Assembly (NCBI RefSeq): GCF_000024205.1 | Contig: NC_013216.1 | Span: forward strand, 3,844,001-3,908,000 | Source: Desulfofarcimen acetoxidans DSM 771 | GTDB lineage: Bacteria > Bacillota > Desulfotomaculia > Desulfotomaculales > Desulfofarciminaceae | Length of the DNA stretch: 64,000 bases | Reading direction: 5' to 3' | Shown here: positions 7,699 to 14,674 of the stretch, piece by piece | Numbering within the stretch: the first letter of the stretch is position 1 | How the letters are laid out: each line of letters opens with the position of its first letter | The notes under the pieces: generated by a model | The model's database searches: none | What the model saw: only the letters and a program-made list of their open reading frames with translations | What the model was told of the DNA's origin: nothing | Position numbers and translations under genes: made by a program

Positions 7699-7747
7699 AT
7701 AGTCTATAATTAAGTTAGTCAAAAGTCAATAAGGAGTGAAATGTAAA

Positions 7748-7948
7748 ATGTTGCGATTACGTCAAGAACGTCAACAGAGAGGTTTGACTCAGGTCAAGTT
7801 ATCGGGAATGACTGGGATTGCTTCAACTGATATTTCTGCAATTGAAAATGGATGGAAAAGACCGTACCCCGGTTGGAAGAAACGTATTGCCAAAGCGCTT
7901 GGAGTATATGGTCCAAAAGCGGATCAACTGTTTGAGGAGATACGATAA
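7748..7948 (+). CDS. XRE-family repressor (small)
   Basis: 66 residues, a bare Cro/C1 HTH: LRQERQQRGLTQVKLSGMTGIASTDISAIENGWKRPYPGWKKRIAKALG. AAGGAG sits upstream; the ATG at 7748 is preferred, with a GTG at 7736 possible. Its stop abuts the GTG start of the excisionase-like gene, so the two are cotranscribed. It probably binds the ATGTAAGCAT repeats upstream and controls both divergent units. Confidence 0.85.
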   Translation: MLRLRQERQQRGLTQVKLSGMTGIASTDISAIENGWKRPYPGWKKRIAKALGVYGPKADQLFEEIR

Positions 7949-8215
7949 GTGGAACGAAAATCAGAGCAGCTTAAAGAAGATGCTAAGAAGTCCCTTCGCG
8001 AAACAATCGAAGCAGCAGAAGTGGCTGTAATATTGGGATTAAGCACCTGGAGCGTATATGATTTGGTGCGAAAAAAAGCCATCCCTCATATACGGATCGG
8101 AAAAAGGCGGGTACTATTTAGGCGGTCAAGCATTCTTCGATTCTTAACGGAACAGGAAGTAGCTAGTACACGGGTAGAGGAACCGGAGAAGTGTAAAATT
8201 AGGCAGCTAAAATAA
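7949..8215 (+). CDS. Excisionase-family DNA-binding protein
   Basis: 88 residues with a MerR-like winged-helix of the excisionase (HTH_17) type: EAAEVAVILGLSTWSVYDLVRKKAIPHIRIGKRRVLFRRSSILRFL. GTG start directly after the stop of the XRE gene, with GAGGAG 10 nt upstream. Excisionases bend att DNA and direct the integrase to excision. Here it is separated from the integrase by the regulator, a common layout in Gram-positive elements. Confidence 0.85.
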   Translation: MERKSEQLKEDAKKSLRETIEAAEVAVILGLSTWSVYDLVRKKAIPHIRIGKRRVLFRRSSILRFLTEQEVASTRVEEPEKCKIRQLK

Positions 8216-8267
8216 ATACAAAAGCCCGGTAGCGGGCCGGGCAAGCATGGGAATAAGGTGACATGAT

Positions 8268-9281
8268 ATGTTAAAACCAATCTTAGAATATATGCCTGAT
8301 GGCAGATTAGACGAAAGGCTTATCCGTGGTGCTGCATCTGGTATGAGTGAATCAGTTCCCAGTGACGGTGGCTTTCTCATTCAGCAAGATTTCACTTCTG
8401 AGCTATTAAAAAGGACATATGAAACCGGTATCATTGCAAGCCGGTGCCGTAAACTTCCAATTAGCACAAACGCTAACGGCATGAAAATAAATGCAATTGA
8501 TGAAAACAGTCGGGCCACTGGTTCCCGCTTGGGTGGTATTAGGGCTTACTGGGCCGCTGAAGCTGAAACTGTGGCAGCATCTAAGCCTAAATTCAGGCAG
8601 ATGGAGCTTAACTTACAAAAGCTTATTGGTTTGTGTTATGCAACGGATGAGCTTTTAGCAGATCAAGCCACTCTTGAATCAGTATTAATGGATGGTTTTG
8701 CTGAAGAATTTGGATTCCTTGTTGACGATGCTGTAATCCGGGGTACTGGTGTAGGAATGCCTCTGGGGATCTTAAATTCAAATGCAGTTGTCACTGTTCC
8801 AAAGGAAAATGCTCAGGCGGCCAGGAGTCTTACAGCAGAGAACATTATAAATATGTGGGCAAGGTTATGGGCTCGTTCTCAACCTAATGCAGTTTGGTTA
8901 ATTAACCAAGATATAATCCCGGAATTATATCAACTTAAGATCCCTATTGGTACTGCTGGACAACTTCTTTATATGCCGGCAAATGGTTTAAGTGAAATGC
9001 CTTATGGCACCTTATTTGGTCGGCCGGTTATCCCTGTTGAGTATTGCGAAACATTAGGTACAAAAGGGGATATTATACTGGCGGATTTTGGGCAGTACGT
9101 TATTGCTGATAAAGGTGGGGTTACCTCCGCTGTTAGTATTCATGTGCGCTTCATTTACGATGAGCAGTGCTTTAGATTCACATACCGTGTTTCAGGTCAA
9201 AGTTTCTGGAATGCACCTCTAAGCCCATACCGTGGGACTAATACCATAAGTCCGTTTGTAGTATTAGAAACCCGCGTTTAA
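8268..9281 (+). CDS. HK97-type major capsid protein, N-terminally truncated
   Basis: 337 residues. From residue ~25 it matches the mature HK97 gp5 fold: SVPSDGGFLIQQDFTSELLKRTYETGIIASRC, KFRQMELNLQKLIGLCYATDELLAD, MPLGILNSNAVVTV, FGRPVIPVEYCETLG, IILADFGQYVIADKGG. The N-terminal delta (scaffold) domain and the protease and portal genes normally just upstream are missing; the first ~20 residues come from unrelated DNA directly after the excisionase gene. This is a deletion product, probably not capable of shell assembly. A GCCCGG...CCGGGC hairpin (8224-8244) precedes it. Confidence 0.85.
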   Translation: MLKPILEYMPDGRLDERLIRGAASGMSESVPSDGGFLIQQDFTSELLKRTYETGIIASRCRKLPISTNANGMKINAIDENSRATGSRLGGIRAYWAAEAETVAASKPKFRQMELNLQKLIGLCYATDELLADQATLESVLMDGFAEEFGFLVDDAVIRGTGVGMPLGILNSNAVVTVPKENAQAARSLTAENIINMWARLWARSQPNAVWLINQDIIPELYQLKIPIGTAGQLLYMPANGLSEMPYGTLFGRPVIPVEYCETLGTKGDIILADFGQYVIADKGGVTSAVSIHVRFIYDEQCFRFTYRVSGQSFWNAPLSPYRGTNTISPFVVLETRV

Positions 9282-9282
9282 T

Positions 9283-9376
9283 TCACTTAAACCGGGGGAA
9301 TGACGGTCCCCGTTTAAGATAGTTTTCCTCCTCTTAAACCCCGAATAACTTAGCTTTGGTTATCCGGGGACTTTTT
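9283..9376 (+). terminator. Two consecutive terminator hairpins
   Basis: CTTAAACcGGGG (9285-9296) pairs with CCCCGTTTAAG (9308-9318). A second stem, CCCCGaATAAC...GTTATcCGGGG (about 9340-9372), is followed by ACTTTTT. They end the capsid transcript. Confidence 0.7.
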
Positions 9377-9404
9377 AATAATAAAAACAGGAGTTGGTAT
9401 TAAA

Positions 9405-9980
9405 ATGGCAGTTGGTAGTCTAAATGTCGAGCTTATGCTTGACACAAGCGATATGATCGCAGCTTTACGTGAATCCCAGGAAAGGCTTGCTCTTGTTGGT
9501 TTTGCTGCTTACGAAGTTATTAAACACTGGGAACCCATAAAGAAATTTTTCGCAGATTTATGGCAGGGCATAACAGATGCATTTAAAGGTGCTGTAAATA
9601 TCATGATCGATGGTATGAATTGGCTTATAGATGGTCTAAATAAATTAAGTATTGATGTACCCGGTTGGGTTCCTGAATCACTTGGCGGAGGTCAGACGTG
9701 GGGTGTAAATATACCTGAAATACCTAAGCTGGCCACTGGGGGAAGCATAACCAAGTCTGGGTATGCTATTGTGGGCGAGGAAGGCCCAGAATTAGCATAT
9801 TTTAATGCCGGCGTTGGGGTAGTGTCGAATGATAACTTTGTGGATATGATGGGTAGATCCTCAAAGCAGGTAGTAGAACATACCGGCACAATAACCGTAA
9901 AAGGAGTAAACGACAAAAATCAGCTTGCCGGAGTGGTTGACATAGTTATAAGCAAGCTCCGCAGGGAGACTCGTATATGA
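9405..9980 (+). CDS. Phage tail tape-measure protein remnant
   Basis: 191 residues. A short N-terminus like tail proteins (MAVGSLNVELMLDTSDMIAALRES) is joined to the C-terminal part of a tape-measure protein: EPIKKFFADLWQGITDAFKGAVNIMIDGMNWLIDGLNKL, then GGSITKSGYAIVGEEGPELAY, the typical ending region. Real tape-measure proteins have 600-2000 residues with long helices, so an internal deletion has removed most of it. It directly follows the capsid gene, with all head-tail genes lost. Confidence 0.75.
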   Translation: MAVGSLNVELMLDTSDMIAALRESQERLALVGFAAYEVIKHWEPIKKFFADLWQGITDAFKGAVNIMIDGMNWLIDGLNKLSIDVPGWVPESLGGGQTWGVNIPEIPKLATGGSITKSGYAIVGEEGPELAYFNAGVGVVSNDNFVDMMGRSSKQVVEHTGTITVKGVNDKNQLAGVVDIVISKLRRETRI

Positions 9981-10471
9981 AAAAGAGAATAAAAGAGGAA
10001 TTGCCAGAGGTTACAATTGTTAAGCTCTTTCTAAAATCAATTCAGGACAATAACACTGAAACCTTTTGGAATCTGTTAAGCAATAGCGGTCAAAGTTTTT
10101 TAAAAGGAACTTTTCTATCAAGAGGATGTATTACCCTGTCTGAGATTAACGGGAATGTACCGGAAATATGCAAAGAGCAGTTAGAAGAATTAATTTCAAT
10201 ATATAAAGAAAAAATCGGCAGTGGTTATATTGATAACCCTGGCATATGCGATACACCCAGGGAGGATACCATTCTACGCAGTAGGATATTAGTAATTCCA
10301 GATGTAAAATGCCCTATAAACATACTAAAAGAAACACAAATGATAGGCAGACACATTCCTGTTATACGTGAACTATTGGAGCCAGAGCCAGGTGACGGGT
10401 ATGGTCAATGTCGTATTGCCTGGAAAATTGACTATCTTAAGCTGATAGAGGGGTGGGGAGTAATCGTTTAA
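9977..10471 (+). CDS. Hypothetical protein, 164 residues
   Basis: Starts at an ATGA overlap with the tape-measure remnant, so it belongs to the same transcript. Soluble, mixed charge, no signal or membrane segment, two Cys in the middle (ICDTPREDT, VKCPINI). I do not recognise a domain. The position after the tape-measure gene could make it a tail-associated protein or a later cargo gene. Confidence 0.5.
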   Translation: MKKRIKEELPEVTIVKLFLKSIQDNNTETFWNLLSNSGQSFLKGTFLSRGCITLSEINGNVPEICKEQLEELISIYKEKIGSGYIDNPGICDTPREDTILRSRILVIPDVKCPINILKETQMIGRHIPVIRELLEPEPGDGYGQCRIAWKIDYLKLIEGWGVIV

Positions 10472-10539
10472 TTTTATAAAAACCCTGTTTTATTTCCTCT
10501 CCCAGCGGAAGTTAAATAATGTGTTCTTGCTCGCCGACT

Positions 10540-10730
10540 ATGGAGAGTCAATAATAACTGTGTGTCAGATAAAAGGTTGGTTGTCACAACCGACCTTTAT
10601 ACTTGGATGACACATCCATAAACTCACTCCGCAGATTTGCGGAACTACTTTCCCGATTTGAAATCGGAAAACCTGTATACCAGCGATTCAGTTTAATTAC
10701 TAACATAGGAGAGTAAGCTAGCTTCATAAT
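10540..10730 (+). ncRNA. Candidate structured RNA with nested hairpins
   Basis: No gene fits here, but the sequence folds strongly. TGTGTCA (10561-10567) pairs with TGACACA (10608-10614) around a 12-bp hairpin (10572-10598, AAAGGTTGGTTG with its inverse). Then follow TCCGCA/TGCGGA (10628-10643) and CCGATTT/AAATCGG (10653-10667), and after 60 nt a terminator. Strand and function are unknown; a small RNA ending at the terminator is one reading. Confidence 0.4.
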
Positions 10731-10762
10731 AAAAAATCCCGGTTATGCCGGGTTATTTTTTA
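10731..10762. terminator. Bidirectional terminator
   Basis: AAAAAATcCCGGttatgCCGGGttATTTTTT, a short GC stem with A/T runs on both sides. It ends the minus-strand coiled-coil gene and possibly a plus-strand RNA. Confidence 0.75.
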
Positions 10763-11002
10763 TCGTATAACCATTTTTTCTAAATTAGTAATTCTATCAT
10801 CAAAGTTACCAATATCCTTCCATGATTCCTTTAATTCTTTTCTGATTAGGGTAACATCTCTTTGGAGTTTTTTCTGGCCCTTATCTAATGTATCAAGGCG
10901 AGTTTTAACTTCTTGTCGGAACTCCTGGAACTCTTGACGCACCGGTTGTAATTCCTCCTGGATAATAGAGCGAAGCATATTAGCTAATTCACTGTTTGGC
11001 AT
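10760..11002 (-). CDS. Small coiled-coil protein
   Basis: 80 residues, almost entirely heptad-like: LRSIIQEELQPVRQEFQEFRQEVKTRLDTLDKGQKKLQRDVTLIRKELKESWKDIGNFDDRITNLEK. Similar in size and style to the protein at 17513-17791. Such short coiled coils are frequent beside phage repressors and metallopeptidases, without a known biochemical role. AGGAGG lies upstream of the ATG. It is probably the second gene after the RHH gene at 11033-11191. Confidence 0.65.
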   Translation of the reverse strand: MPNSELANMLRSIIQEELQPVRQEFQEFRQEVKTRLDTLDKGQKKLQRDVTLIRKELKESWKDIGNFDDRITNLEKMVIR

Positions 11003-11032
11003 TAGGTTATTCCTCCTTGTCGGGGTACCGGG

Positions 11033-11191
11033 TTATTTTTTCTCTCTCCTTTTTAAAGCTTCTTCGATTAGCTCATTTATCATAAACGTCACAGATCGAC
11101 GTTCTTTTTCAGCTATAGCAGCTATTTTCTCATAAGTTTCTTTATTCATAGTCAAAGTAAAACTACGTTTATCGGGTGGTAAATTAGCCAC
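11033..11191 (-). CDS. Ribbon-helix-helix (Arc/CopG-like) regulator
   Basis: A 52-residue protein from a GTG start with GGAGGTG upstream: LPPDKRSFTLTMNKETYEKIAAIAEKERRSVTFMINELIEEALKRREKK. A beta strand (RSFTLTM) followed by two helices is the classic RHH dimer fold. It is divergent from the gene at 11360, and the promoter between them has repeated CAACG words, so it probably represses that promoter and its own. Too short for most gene callers. Confidence 0.8.
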   Translation of the reverse strand: MANLPPDKRSFTLTMNKETYEKIAAIAEKERRSVTFMINELIEEALKRREKK

Positions 11192-11257
11192 ACAATCACC
11201 TCCAAAAACATGGTACCATAAAATCTTTTTTCTTTCAAGGATTTTCGTTGAAATATG

Positions 11258-11286
11258 TTGACAATGAATTTTAAATGCTTTATACT
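11258..11286 (+). promoter_or_regulatory. Sigma-A type promoter
   Basis: TTGACA at 11258-11263, spacer of 17 nt, TATACT at 11281-11286: a near-perfect housekeeping promoter reading into the 11360-12670 operon. Confidence 0.85.
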
Positions 11287-11291
11287 TAGGT

Positions 11292-11326
11292 CAACGAATA
11301 ACAACGGACAACAATGATACACAACG
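11292..11326 (+). promoter_or_regulatory. CAACG direct repeats, candidate RHH operator
   Basis: CAACG at 11292, 11302 and 11322 and CAACA at 11309, just downstream of the -10 box. The inverse CGTTG lies at about 11246. Short direct repeats near one helical turn apart are typical RHH sites. Confidence 0.5.
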
Positions 11327-11359
11327 AGCAATAAATAACGCTACTTAGGAGGTACCACA

Positions 11360-11602
11360 ATGATTACCGATAATCAAACAGAAAGACTAATGCAAAGCCT
11401 TCACGGCAATATTATGATGCACGCCACTGACTGGGCCTTAGCAAAACGTAACATTGACTGGTACCATGGATGTGTAATGGGTTCTATATCTGCCTGGTTT
11501 GCAGTTGCACTTAGTTTAGGCATTGAAAATAACCTGGAAATACGGAAGGAATACCTGGCATTAATTGTGTTGGATTACAAACAAAATCAGGAAAGGCTTT
11601 AG
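11360..11602 (+). CDS. Hypothetical protein conserved between elements B and C
   Basis: 80 residues with GGAGG 7 nt before ATG. It has a clear paralogue at 44992-45234 (shared QERL.QSLH..IMM.ATDWA.AK.NI.WY.G...G.ISAWFA) and a scrap of a third copy at 45940. Several Trp and a central WYHG..MGSISAWFAVAL helix suggest a compact helical protein. It heads an operon with two ImmA/IrrE genes in both elements, so a role together with these metallopeptidases is likely; the mechanism is unknown. Confidence 0.7.
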   Translation: MITDNQTERLMQSLHGNIMMHATDWALAKRNIDWYHGCVMGSISAWFAVALSLGIENNLEIRKEYLALIVLDYKQNQERL

Positions 11603-11702
11603 CTTGGCGGCTTCCTTTCCTGATACACACTACCCCAAAGGGCGGTTATTAATATTATAACCAGCCTCGCGGGGAAAGTAAACATATACCCTGGAGGTGT
11701 AA
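11586..11702 (+). promoter_or_regulatory. Conserved structured intergenic element, copy 1
   Basis: TCAGGAAAGG (11587-11596) pairs with CCTTTCCTGA (11614-11623). The loop TTTAGCTTGGCGGCT contains the stop codon of the upstream gene. Then follow CCCCAAAGGGCGGTTATT and a Shine-Dalgarno site CTGGAGGTG. Copies 2 (45217) and 3 (46010) keep the layout, and a C-G pair here is an A-T pair in copy 2. Confidence 0.6.
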
Positions 11703-11705
11703 ATA

Positions 11706-12299
11706 ATGACCTGGCCGAAAGTTTTAGGGGTTGCAGCCCCGCCTGAAGATGATTTCTGGAGTTATGGCGATTACAGGAAGGATGCCATGTGGCAGGCTCT
11801 TGAAAGCATGGCTAAAAAGCGTGGAGTAAAGGTATTGGTTAAGCATTTTGGTTCGAAAAAAGACCGGGTTCTTGGACTGTACTATAATAACGGAAAAGGT
11901 CTTGACTATATTTTTATTAATAAATTGCTACCTAACTGGTATAAACCTACGGTATTAGCACATGAACTAGCCCACTATAAGCTACATAAAAACATATTGG
12001 ATATAACTGCTTACGAAAGTAATCAAAAATACCGTACAGAGATTGAAGAACAGGCAGATAAATTTGGTGAGCGGTTAAGAAGGTTTCTCGGACATATACT
12101 ATTTCCACCAATTAAGCCATCGGAGAAAAGTATCAACACTTCGGAAGGTTGGAATGCCCAGGCTAATAAGAGGCGGGAAAAAATGAACGAAATACACAAG
12201 CGTATACTTCACTTGATGCAGCACCTGGAGGATGCAACACCGGAAGAACTGGAGATTATACGGACTTACTTAGAGGCTGCAGTAGGGAGGGTTGGCTGA
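11706..12299 (+). CDS. ImmA/IrrE-type metallopeptidase
   Basis: 197 residues. Zinc-binding HELAH near residue 88 in VLAHELAHYKLHK, with the downstream Glu in the EQADKFGERLRR helix. This is the ImmA/IrrE (M78) signature. ImmA proteins cleave XRE-type repressors and so induce mobile elements; IrrE relatives cleave DdrO. The ~65-residue tail (NAQANKRREKMNEIHKRILHLMQ...EELEIIRTYLEAA) is helical. It is followed 2 nt later by a second ImmA gene; the XRE genes of the element are plausible substrates. Confidence 0.88.
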   Translation: MTWPKVLGVAAPPEDDFWSYGDYRKDAMWQALESMAKKRGVKVLVKHFGSKKDRVLGLYYNNGKGLDYIFINKLLPNWYKPTVLAHELAHYKLHKNILDITAYESNQKYRTEIEEQADKFGERLRRFLGHILFPPIKPSEKSINTSEGWNAQANKRREKMNEIHKRILHLMQHLEDATPEELEIIRTYLEAAVGRVG

Positions 12300-12301
12300 T
12301 T

Positions 12302-12670
12302 ATGGATAGCTTAATATATACTGCCCTCAAAAAACTGGCAAAGAAACGTGGTATACGTGCTAAGGAAGTATTGTTTCCGGATAATTTGAAGGATGATTTT
12401 AGAGGTCTATATTACGATGATAGCGGTGTTAAATTAATCCTAATCAACCAGGAAGATAACTTGGAAGAAAGGATATTTACCCTTGCCCATGAGTTAGGCC
12501 ATTATGCACTGCATAGAGAGTTTTTAACTTGCGCACGATGGACCTGCAGTTATCAGGAAGATGAAGGGCATTGGAAAACCGTAGAGGATGAAGCAGATTC
12601 TTTTGCCCGGAGATTAATTTTCTTTATTAAGAAAGGTTTGCCGATGAATAATAACCCTGCAGCAGCTTAA
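12302..12670 (+). CDS. ImmA/IrrE-type metallopeptidase (second, short)
   Basis: 122 residues with HELGH in TLAHELGHYALHREF and the E of EDEADSFARRLI. It covers only the minimal M78 domain. It resembles the disrupted gene at 46170-47757 of element C (same LAHELGHYALH and RRLIFFIKKG endings). Start 2 nt after the preceding stop, so the two ImmA genes are co-translated. A pair of a long and a short ImmA protein is unusual, and one may be regulatory. Confidence 0.87.
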   Translation: MDSLIYTALKKLAKKRGIRAKEVLFPDNLKDDFRGLYYDDSGVKLILINQEDNLEERIFTLAHELGHYALHREFLTCARWTCSYQEDEGHWKTVEDEADSFARRLIFFIKKGLPMNNNPAAA

Positions 12671-12750
12671 AAACCTTTATTATTTCCAATTTACTGGAAT
12701 CAGGATAGATTGAATAACCCGGTTATTTATTAACTTTGGAGGGATGTTTC

Positions 12751-12833
12751 ATGTTAGATACAGAAACTGCTACAGCAGAAAATATTTATCAGGAAATAAA
12801 TAAACTGCTTGCTACAATTATGTGTTCTGATTT
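12751..12833 (+). pseudogene. Truncated gene start (cut by rearrangement)
   Basis: GGAGGG precedes an ATG at 12751 encoding MLDTETATAENIYQEINKLLATIM. The same start (MLNKETV...) follows the ImmA gene in element C at 47805. After about 28 codons the sequence becomes the antisense end of the minus-strand operon, so a recombination near 12825-12835 fused two regions tail to tail. The plus frame runs on to 13029 but that part is only antisense sequence. Confidence 0.5.
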
Positions 12834-12944
12834 GGACGACATGGCCCATATGGCCTTCTCCATAGAATCAACGACAAAAGGAGTTTTTATAGCTTCGTCT
12901 ATATTCTCACTAAGAAATTTCTCTAGTTGCTCGACCGTATCCAT
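12789..12944 (-). CDS. Small hypothetical protein, end altered by rearrangement
   Basis: 51 residues (MDTVEQLEKFLSENIDEAI..PFVVDSMEKAIWAMSS...) with a strong GAGGAGG 7 nt before the ATG. It is the last gene of the minus-strand operon that begins at 14660. Its last ~12 residues are encoded by the complement of the truncated gene at 12751, so the original C-terminus is lost. Confidence 0.5.
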   Translation of the reverse strand: MDTVEQLEKFLSENIDEAIKTPFVVDSMEKAIWAMSSKSEHIIVASSLFIS

Positions 12945-12955
12945 GTTATTCCTCC

Positions 12956-13159
12956 TCAAAACGGTGTATCATCTTCATCCGGCATACTATCAGTATCCAC
13001 TCTCACTTTGCTCGGACACTGCTTATTAATACAAACCGGCATACATTCAACAACTTCCCGGTATCCAATATCGTTATAATCATAGGTAGGTTCGCTGGTT
13101 AGGTACTCCACTAAATCCATTTCAGCCCCGCAGTATTCGCATATCTCCCAATCACTCAC
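12956..13159 (-). CDS. Small zinc-ribbon-like protein
   Basis: 67 acidic residues with two Cys pairs, CEYCG near the N-terminus and CMPVCINKQC in the middle, which could form one zinc site. No family recognised. It lies between two other small genes of the minus-strand operon, in the place where phages have small regulatory or replication genes. Confidence 0.6.
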   Translation of the reverse strand: MSDWEICEYCGAEMDLVEYLTSEPTYDYNDIGYREVVECMPVCINKQCPSKVRVDTDSMPDEDDTPF

Positions 13160-13171
13160 ACTGCCAACCTC

Positions 13172-13411
13172 CTACGCAGCAGCTTTGTCCTTTTTCACTA
13201 ACACTTCCATGTCTTCAATGACGAAACCTAGCCTGAGTGCCTTAAATTCTTCTGCAGCCTTTCTGGTCACTTCCAGCGGGGTTCTTGATTTGTGCTGCTC
13301 GTAGTTTTCTAGTACCCTGGTACCACAGTTAAGCACAACCTCTGCAACTCGCCTGGGAATGTTGTAAGCCTCACGTGCTTCCTGTATGCAATTTCGTAAC
13401 GCTATTTCCAC
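13172..13411 (-). CDS. Hypothetical protein, 79 residues
   Basis: ATG with AGGAGG upstream; sequence MEIALRNCIQEAREAYNIPRRVAEVVLNCGTRVLENYEQ...TPLEVTRKAAEEFKALRLGFVIEDM. The pattern suggests a helical DNA-binding protein, possibly HTH-like in the first half, but I cannot assign a family. Part of the 14660-12789 operon. Confidence 0.55.
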   Translation of the reverse strand: MEIALRNCIQEAREAYNIPRRVAEVVLNCGTRVLENYEQHKSRTPLEVTRKAAEEFKALRLGFVIEDMEVLVKKDKAAA

Positions 13412-13517
13412 CGTTATTCACCTCCTTTCTACGTAAATTTATCTCACCGCTAATTAAGTGAGTTATAGTAAAATTTGTTATATAAAACTAACCTTTGCTT
13501 GCTGACCACAAGTACCT

Positions 13518-13537
13518 CTTAGCGGGCTTCCCGGCCC
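13518..13537 (-). terminator. GC-rich hairpin inside the minus-strand operon
   Basis: AGCGGGC...GCCCGCT stem between the genes at 13557 and 13411, with no clear U tract, so it may be a processing or attenuation element and not a full terminator. Confidence 0.35.
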
Positions 13538-13556
13538 GCTCCTTCCCCGGCCGGTT

Positions 13557-13838
13557 TTACTTCACACAATCTTTAATAACGCATTTTAAGAGTCCTTTTT
13601 CCACCCAGTACGTTACTGCAGTTTCCGGCAAGCCAATTGATTCCGCAATCTCCTTGTCCAGCTCATTAAGAGCCTTCACGGCTTTCTCAATATCTATTTT
13701 TCCGTAGTTGTTTTTTAGTTCGTCCATAATCTTTTCCCACAATCCTTGTTTGACGAAATAGCTAAAGTCTGGCCTAAATAATTGGAATGCGGCCTTGGCA
13801 GCCGGTAAAACCTCTAGAGTTAAATTGACGTGTTTCAT
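13557..13838 (-). CDS. Hypothetical protein, 93 residues
   Basis: Mixed helical protein (LTLEVLPAAKAAFQLFRPDFSYFVKQGLWEKIMDELKNNYGKIDIEKAVKALNELDKEIAESIGLPETAVTYWVEKGLLKC). The segment SIGLPETAVTYWVEKGLL could be a degenerate helix-turn-helix. Cys pair near the end (CVIKDC). Function unknown; member of the early-type operon. Confidence 0.55.
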   Translation of the reverse strand: MKHVNLTLEVLPAAKAAFQLFRPDFSYFVKQGLWEKIMDELKNNYGKIDIEKAVKALNELDKEIAESIGLPETAVTYWVEKGLLKCVIKDCVK

Positions 13839-13854
13839 AGTTTTTCACCCCCTC

Positions 13855-14148
13855 CTAACTTGCAGTAGTCTGCTTACTGGCAACCCACTCTAAAAGCTCC
13901 TTAGTTAAAAATTTCTTGCGGTTGCCTATTACGACAAACGGTATTTCTCCCTTTTCTATTAGGGAATACAATGTATTACGGCAAATCCTAAGTAGCTTCG
14001 TAGCTTCATTAAATGTCAGTAGTGGCTGAAGTTGCATTATTACTGTTTCTGCCGACTGAGGTATCGGTTTAGGCTTTTCCACCTTCTTACCGCACTCAGG
14101 ACAGAATTTTATGCTTTCGGCAAGCTCTGTACCGCATTTGCATTTCAT
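13855..14148 (-). CDS. Zinc-ribbon plus excisionase-type HTH protein
   Basis: 97 residues in two parts. Residues 1-25 form a zinc ribbon (CKCG...CPECGKK). Residues ~40-92 form an HTH_17/excisionase fold (LLTFNEATKLLRICRNTLYSLIEKGEIPFVVIGNRKKFLTKELLEWVASK). Likely a DNA-binding accessory factor for recombination or regulation. It is the second excisionase-like protein of element B (the first is at 7949) and so supports the view that B is a fusion of two elements. Confidence 0.75.
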   Translation of the reverse strand: MKCKCGTELAESIKFCPECGKKVEKPKPIPQSAETVIMQLQPLLTFNEATKLLRICRNTLYSLIEKGEIPFVVIGNRKKFLTKELLEWVASKQTTAS

Positions 14149-14163
14149 GAAATTCCACCTGCC

Positions 14164-14424
14164 TTATAAACTTTTCAGCTCAGATTGCATACTTCTTATC
14201 TGTGAGGTAAGACTCTCAACCCTCCGAGCTCTTGCCAGCATATCCTCAAAGATTCTGGTCCCGAAATTAATGTACATATCAACATAAAAATCCTTCTTTA
14301 AGTTACCCTGGGTTGGGTAGTCCAGATAGACCGGCTCTATCGTGTTGCTGTAGGTCACTAAATCAGGCAATTCTACACTGGTATCTACATGGCTCACTAA
14401 CTTGCAAAATTCTTCATGCATCAT
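14164..14424 (-). CDS. Hypothetical protein, 86 residues
   Basis: Starts MMHEEFCKLVSHVDTSVELPDLVTYSNTIEPVYLDYP and ends in a helical segment rich in Arg/Ser/Leu (ARRVESLTSQIRSMQSELKSL). No recognisable domain. Positioned between the repressor-like gene and the zinc-ribbon/HTH gene in the operon. Confidence 0.5.
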   Translation of the reverse strand: MMHEEFCKLVSHVDTSVELPDLVTYSNTIEPVYLDYPTQGNLKKDFYVDMYINFGTRIFEDMLARARRVESLTSQIRSMQSELKSL

Positions 14425-14450
14425 GGTTTATTGCCTCCCTTCTTCTGGAA

Positions 14451-14660
14451 TTAACTGGCCTGCTCTTCTAAAAGTTCGGTTATTTTAACACCTAAGGCGG
14501 CGGCGAATTTACCTAGCTCACGTGATTTTACTTCTCTTGAGCCACTTTCTATTTTGCTAATTTGAGACTGCTTATAGCCAGTCAAGTTTCCTAGTTCATC
14601 CTGTGTCATATGTTTACTTTCCCTAATGATTCTGATTTTGTTGCCAATCAACCCGCACAC
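14451..14660 (-). CDS. XRE-family regulator (Cro-like), first gene of the minus-strand operon
   Basis: About 69 residues with a Cro/C1 HTH: GNKIRIIRESKHMTQDELGNLTGYKQSQISKIESGSREVKSRELGKFAAALGVKITELLE. Start GTG at 14660 or TTG at 14651 (GGGGGTG lies 6 nt before the latter). It is divergent from a second XRE gene at 14811 with palindromic operators between, the classic Cro/CI switch arrangement of temperate phages. Confidence 0.83.
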   Translation of the reverse strand: MCGLIGNKIRIIRESKHMTQDELGNLTGYKQSQISKIESGSREVKSRELGKFAAALGVKITELLEEQAS

Positions 14661-14674
14661 CCCCTTAATTGATT

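Noticed and set aside
10540-10762. Group II intron or integron attC as explanation of the hairpin array
   Set aside because: No intron domain V pattern or reverse transcriptase, and no attC-type R/L boxes or integron integrase nearby.
12834-13029. Plus-strand continuation of the frame that starts at 12751
   Set aside because: It is the complement of the minus-strand operon end and has no independent support.
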